From Planctomycetaceae bacterium (GTDB lineage: Bacteria > Planctomycetota > Planctomycetia > Planctomycetales > Planctomycetaceae): DNA of 64,000 nucleotides. Positions within the stretch are counted from its first letter, which is position 1. Every line of letters begins with the position of its first letter. The position numbers were made by a program, and so were the translations under genes. This document shows positions 62,116 through 64,000 of the stretch, one piece after another. The stretch is taken from positions 1-64,000 of the forward strand of contig JANSXP010000020.1 in the NCBI GenBank assembly GCA_024742875.1. The letters are read 5' to 3'. The notes below the pieces were generated by a model. That model searched no databases. It had not been told where the DNA came from and saw only the letters and a list, made by a program, of their open reading frames with translations.

Positions 62116-64000
62116 ATGTCTGATCCGCAGCAGCGCCTGATGCAGGCCGTCGATCGTTATCTGGAATCTGTCGAAGCCGGTCAGCCCATACCGCCTGAGC
62201 GGCTGCTGGCAGAATACGCCGACGTTCGCGAAGAACTGGGTGACTGCCTGAGCACACTGGCATTCATCCATCGCGCCGCCGCGGAGCCCGCCGCAGCGTC
62301 GTCTGCAGAGATTTGTGAAGAGCAGTTTGCCGCCACGGAAGATCCATTACTGCAAACGGTCCTGGGTGACTATCGCCTCAGGAAACGCATCGGCCGTGGC
62401 GGTATGGGAGTGGTGTATGAAGCCGAACAGCTGACACTGCAGCGACGTGTGGCCGTCAAGGTGCTGCCGTTTGCCGCCGCTCTCGATGATCGCCGGCTCC
62501 AGCGGTTTCGGCACGAAGCCATGTCGGCCGCCGCCCTGCACCACCCGCACATTGTGCCCGTCTTTCTGGTCGGACACGAGAACGCAACCCACTTTTACGT
62601 CATGCAGCTGATTGACGGGCAGTCACTGGCAGAACTGATGGCCCGACAGCAGCACAGCAGGTCTCCCGATCGGGACGGGGCGTCGTCCCTGGAGATGCCT
62701 GACCAGCCGAACGAAGCAAGTCGTCAAACGGAAACCTCGCCAGGCCACGCCGCCTTCACCCACCACGACGGCAGCGCCGAAAAATTTCGCCAGCTGGCCC
62801 GGCTGTTTGCCCCCATTGCCGACGCGCTTGAACATGCTCATGAAACGGGCATCGTGCATCGGGACGTGAAACCGTCCAATCTGCTGCTCGATCATGCGGG
62901 CAAGCTCTGGCTGACCGATTTCGGCCTGGCGATGCGGGCAGACGGACAGGCGCTCACCATGACGGGTGATGTGGTGGGCACTTTGAAATACATGTCTCCC
63001 GAACAGATTCTGGGCAACCGCTCCACTGTGGATCATCGCTCAGACGTGTATTCTCTGGGACTGTCGCTGTATGAGCTGCTGGCTCAGCGTCCTGCATTTC
63101 CCGCCACCCGACGTGCGGCGCTCATGCAGCAGATCTCACACGCCGCTCCGCAACCCCTGCGTTCTGTCAACAGGTTCCTCCCCAAAGACCTGTGCACGAT
63201 TGTCGAAAAGGCGATTGCCCGTGAGCCGCAGGACCGCTATCAGACTGCGGCAGCGTTTGCCGAAGATCTGCGTCGCTTTGCGGCTGGCAGCCAGGTGACC
63301 GCCCGACGCCCCACACTGAAGCGGCGGCTGACGTTGTGGGCGCAGCGGCATTACAAAGCCGTCACGATCGGCGTGGTGACTGGACTGCTGATGCTCGCCG
63401 GCCTGACTGTGGGCAACATTGCTCTGGCGGCCGAACAGCGGCGGACTCAAACGGCCCTGGCAGACTCCCGGGAACTCCTGCAGGAGTATCACACCACGCT
63501 GCGCGATGTCTCGTCTGTGATCAATCGGCATCAGCTGTACGATCAGCCCGTGTATGCGGCCATGATCGGAGACTTTGCCGACGCTCTGAGCACCCACTCG
63601 CGTATCCTGCAGCAACTGGCACAGGACAACCCCGTTGTGCGCAGATCGCTGCTCGACCATTTGCGCAGTGTGGCCGTCGCGTCGTGGAAATCGGGCGATC
63701 AGCCAACCGCCCGACGGCTGTATCAGCAGGTGCGCTGGCTGGCCGAACGCAGCGTTCTGCACAGTCGAAAACAGCTCGATCAAAAGGCCACCCGAACGAC
63801 GGTGAACGCGTGGCTGGCCGCAATGGAAGCACTGGGTAACGCGGAACGCTACGCGGAGTTTGACGATACCGACGGTCGCGAACGATTCGACCAGGCCATC
63901 GCCTTGGCCCGGAAACGGCTTCCCGCCGACCCGGACGGCGCCTCACTGCGATACTGGCTGGGCTTTCTGCAGGCCGAGCGCGTACGCCTGTATGCCGTGG
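62116..64000 (+). CDS. Transmembrane Ser/Thr protein kinase, C terminus outside window
   Basis: The gene starts at ATG 62116, two bases after the sigma stop, and stays open to the window end (628 codons). A short helical region (YLESVEAGQPIPPERLLAEY) precedes the kinase: GRGGMGVVYEAE, Lys115 in VAVKVL, HRD at 248-250, DFG at 268-270 and GTLKYMSPEQ. An insert of about 40 hydrophilic residues lies at 178-220 in the alphaD-alphaE region. A membrane helix (about 414-438) follows, and the outer part begins with helical, TPR-like sequence. It probably phosphorylates or otherwise controls the adjacent sigma factor. Confidence 0.93.
   Translation, partial: MSDPQQRLMQAVDRYLESVEAGQPIPPERLLAEYADVREELGDCLSTLAFIHRAAAEPAAASSAEICEEQFAATEDPLLQTVLGDYRLRKRIGRGGMGVVYEAEQLTLQRRVAVKVLPFAAALDDRRLQRFRHEAMSAAALHHPHIVPVFLVGHENATHFYVMQLIDGQSLAELMARQQHSRSPDRDGASSLEMPDQPNEASRQTETSPGHAAFTHHDGSAEKFRQLARLFAPIADALEHAHETGIVHRDVKPSNLLLDHAGKLWLTDFGLAMRADGQALTMTGDVVGTLKYMSPEQILGNRSTVDHRSDVYSLGLSLYELLAQRPAFPATRRAALMQQISHAAPQPLRSVNRFLPKDLCTIVEKAIAREPQDRYQTAAAFAEDLRRFAAGSQVTARRPTLKRRLTLWAQRHYKAVTIGVVTGLLMLAGLTVGNIALAAEQRRTQTALADSRELLQEYHTTLRDVSSVINRHQLYDQPVYAAMIGDFADALSTHSRILQQLAQDNPVVRRSLLDHLRSVAVASWKSGDQPTARRLYQQVRWLAERSVLHSRKQLDQKATRTTVNAWLAAMEALGNAERYAEFDDTDGRERFDQAIALARKRLPADPDGASLRYWLGFLQAERVRLYAV

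Overview
The window looks like part of a Planctomycetota chromosome, probably order Planctomycetales; the genus cannot be fixed from the sequence alone. The evidence is the combination of a DUF1559 prepilin-like protein with an H-x9-DG motif, three CRTAC1-type FG-GAP/ASPIC-UnbV proteins, a PVC-type CxxCH heme-binding dehydrogenase, a sulfatase, Ser/Thr kinases paired with ECF sigma factors, an OleA-like thiolase, FloA, DUF3050, and giant exported proteins with planctomycete-type N-terminal motifs. Coding density is high and both strands are used. I found no tRNA, rRNA, CRISPR array, integrase or transposase.

Layout. 1-8 kb: the 5' part of an exported Ca-binding/cadherin-like protein with a 39-bp minisatellite (minus strand, continues beyond base 1), a sulfatase, YchF, a membrane protein, an OleA-like ketosynthase, a small conserved protein and FloA. 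8-14 kb: RidA, two secreted beta-sandwich proteins, a 2-hydroxyacid dehydrogenase, a small membrane protein, an RRM protein and a nitroreductase. 14-20 kb: a 1330-residue receptor kinase with a carbohydrate-binding-like C terminus, divergent from its likely ECF sigma factor, then an IPT/TIG protein. 20-26 kb: a gene split by an in-frame TAG, a periplasmic glutathione peroxidase, a heme-copper oxidase subunit III-like protein, a two-domain esterase, and an ECF sigma factor coupled to an anti-sigma-like protein with two CxxCH motifs.

26-34 kb: a minus-strand run of SGNH hydrolase, HEAT/beta-sandwich protein and PQQ propeller (with start-stop overlaps), then CrcB, a MATE exporter and a class V aminotransferase; then a small lipoprotein and a DUF3050 protein. 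34.6-44.8 kb: a tightly overlapped minus-strand operon of CRTAC1/TPR protein, TPR membrane protein, seven-heme cytochrome c lipoprotein and a second CRTAC1/TPR protein. It sits behind a DUF1559 gene and an intrinsic terminator that touches the first start codon. 45-48.5 kb: a small lipoprotein, an LRR lipoprotein and a third CRTAC1 lipoprotein. 48.5-53 kb: a nitrate/sulfonate-type ABC transporter pair without a binding protein, and an orphan AioA/IdrA-like molybdopterin oxidoreductase. 53-64 kb: a ceramidase-like/PVC-heme fusion, a small membrane protein, a CSLREA/beta-helix exported protein, and an ECF sigma factor followed by a Ser/Thr kinase that runs off the right edge.

Themes. Much of the content is exported: FG-GAP propellers, TPRs, PQQ propeller, IPT, beta-helix, sulfatase, esterases. 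There are several c-type heme proteins. Signalling is by three separate ECF modules: a divergent kinase/sigma pair, a sigma/heme anti-sigma pair, and a co-directional sigma/kinase pair. The candidates most worth testing are the heme-carrying anti-sigma factor, the CRTAC1-cytochrome operon with its leader hairpin, and the orphan AioA-like oxidoreductase.
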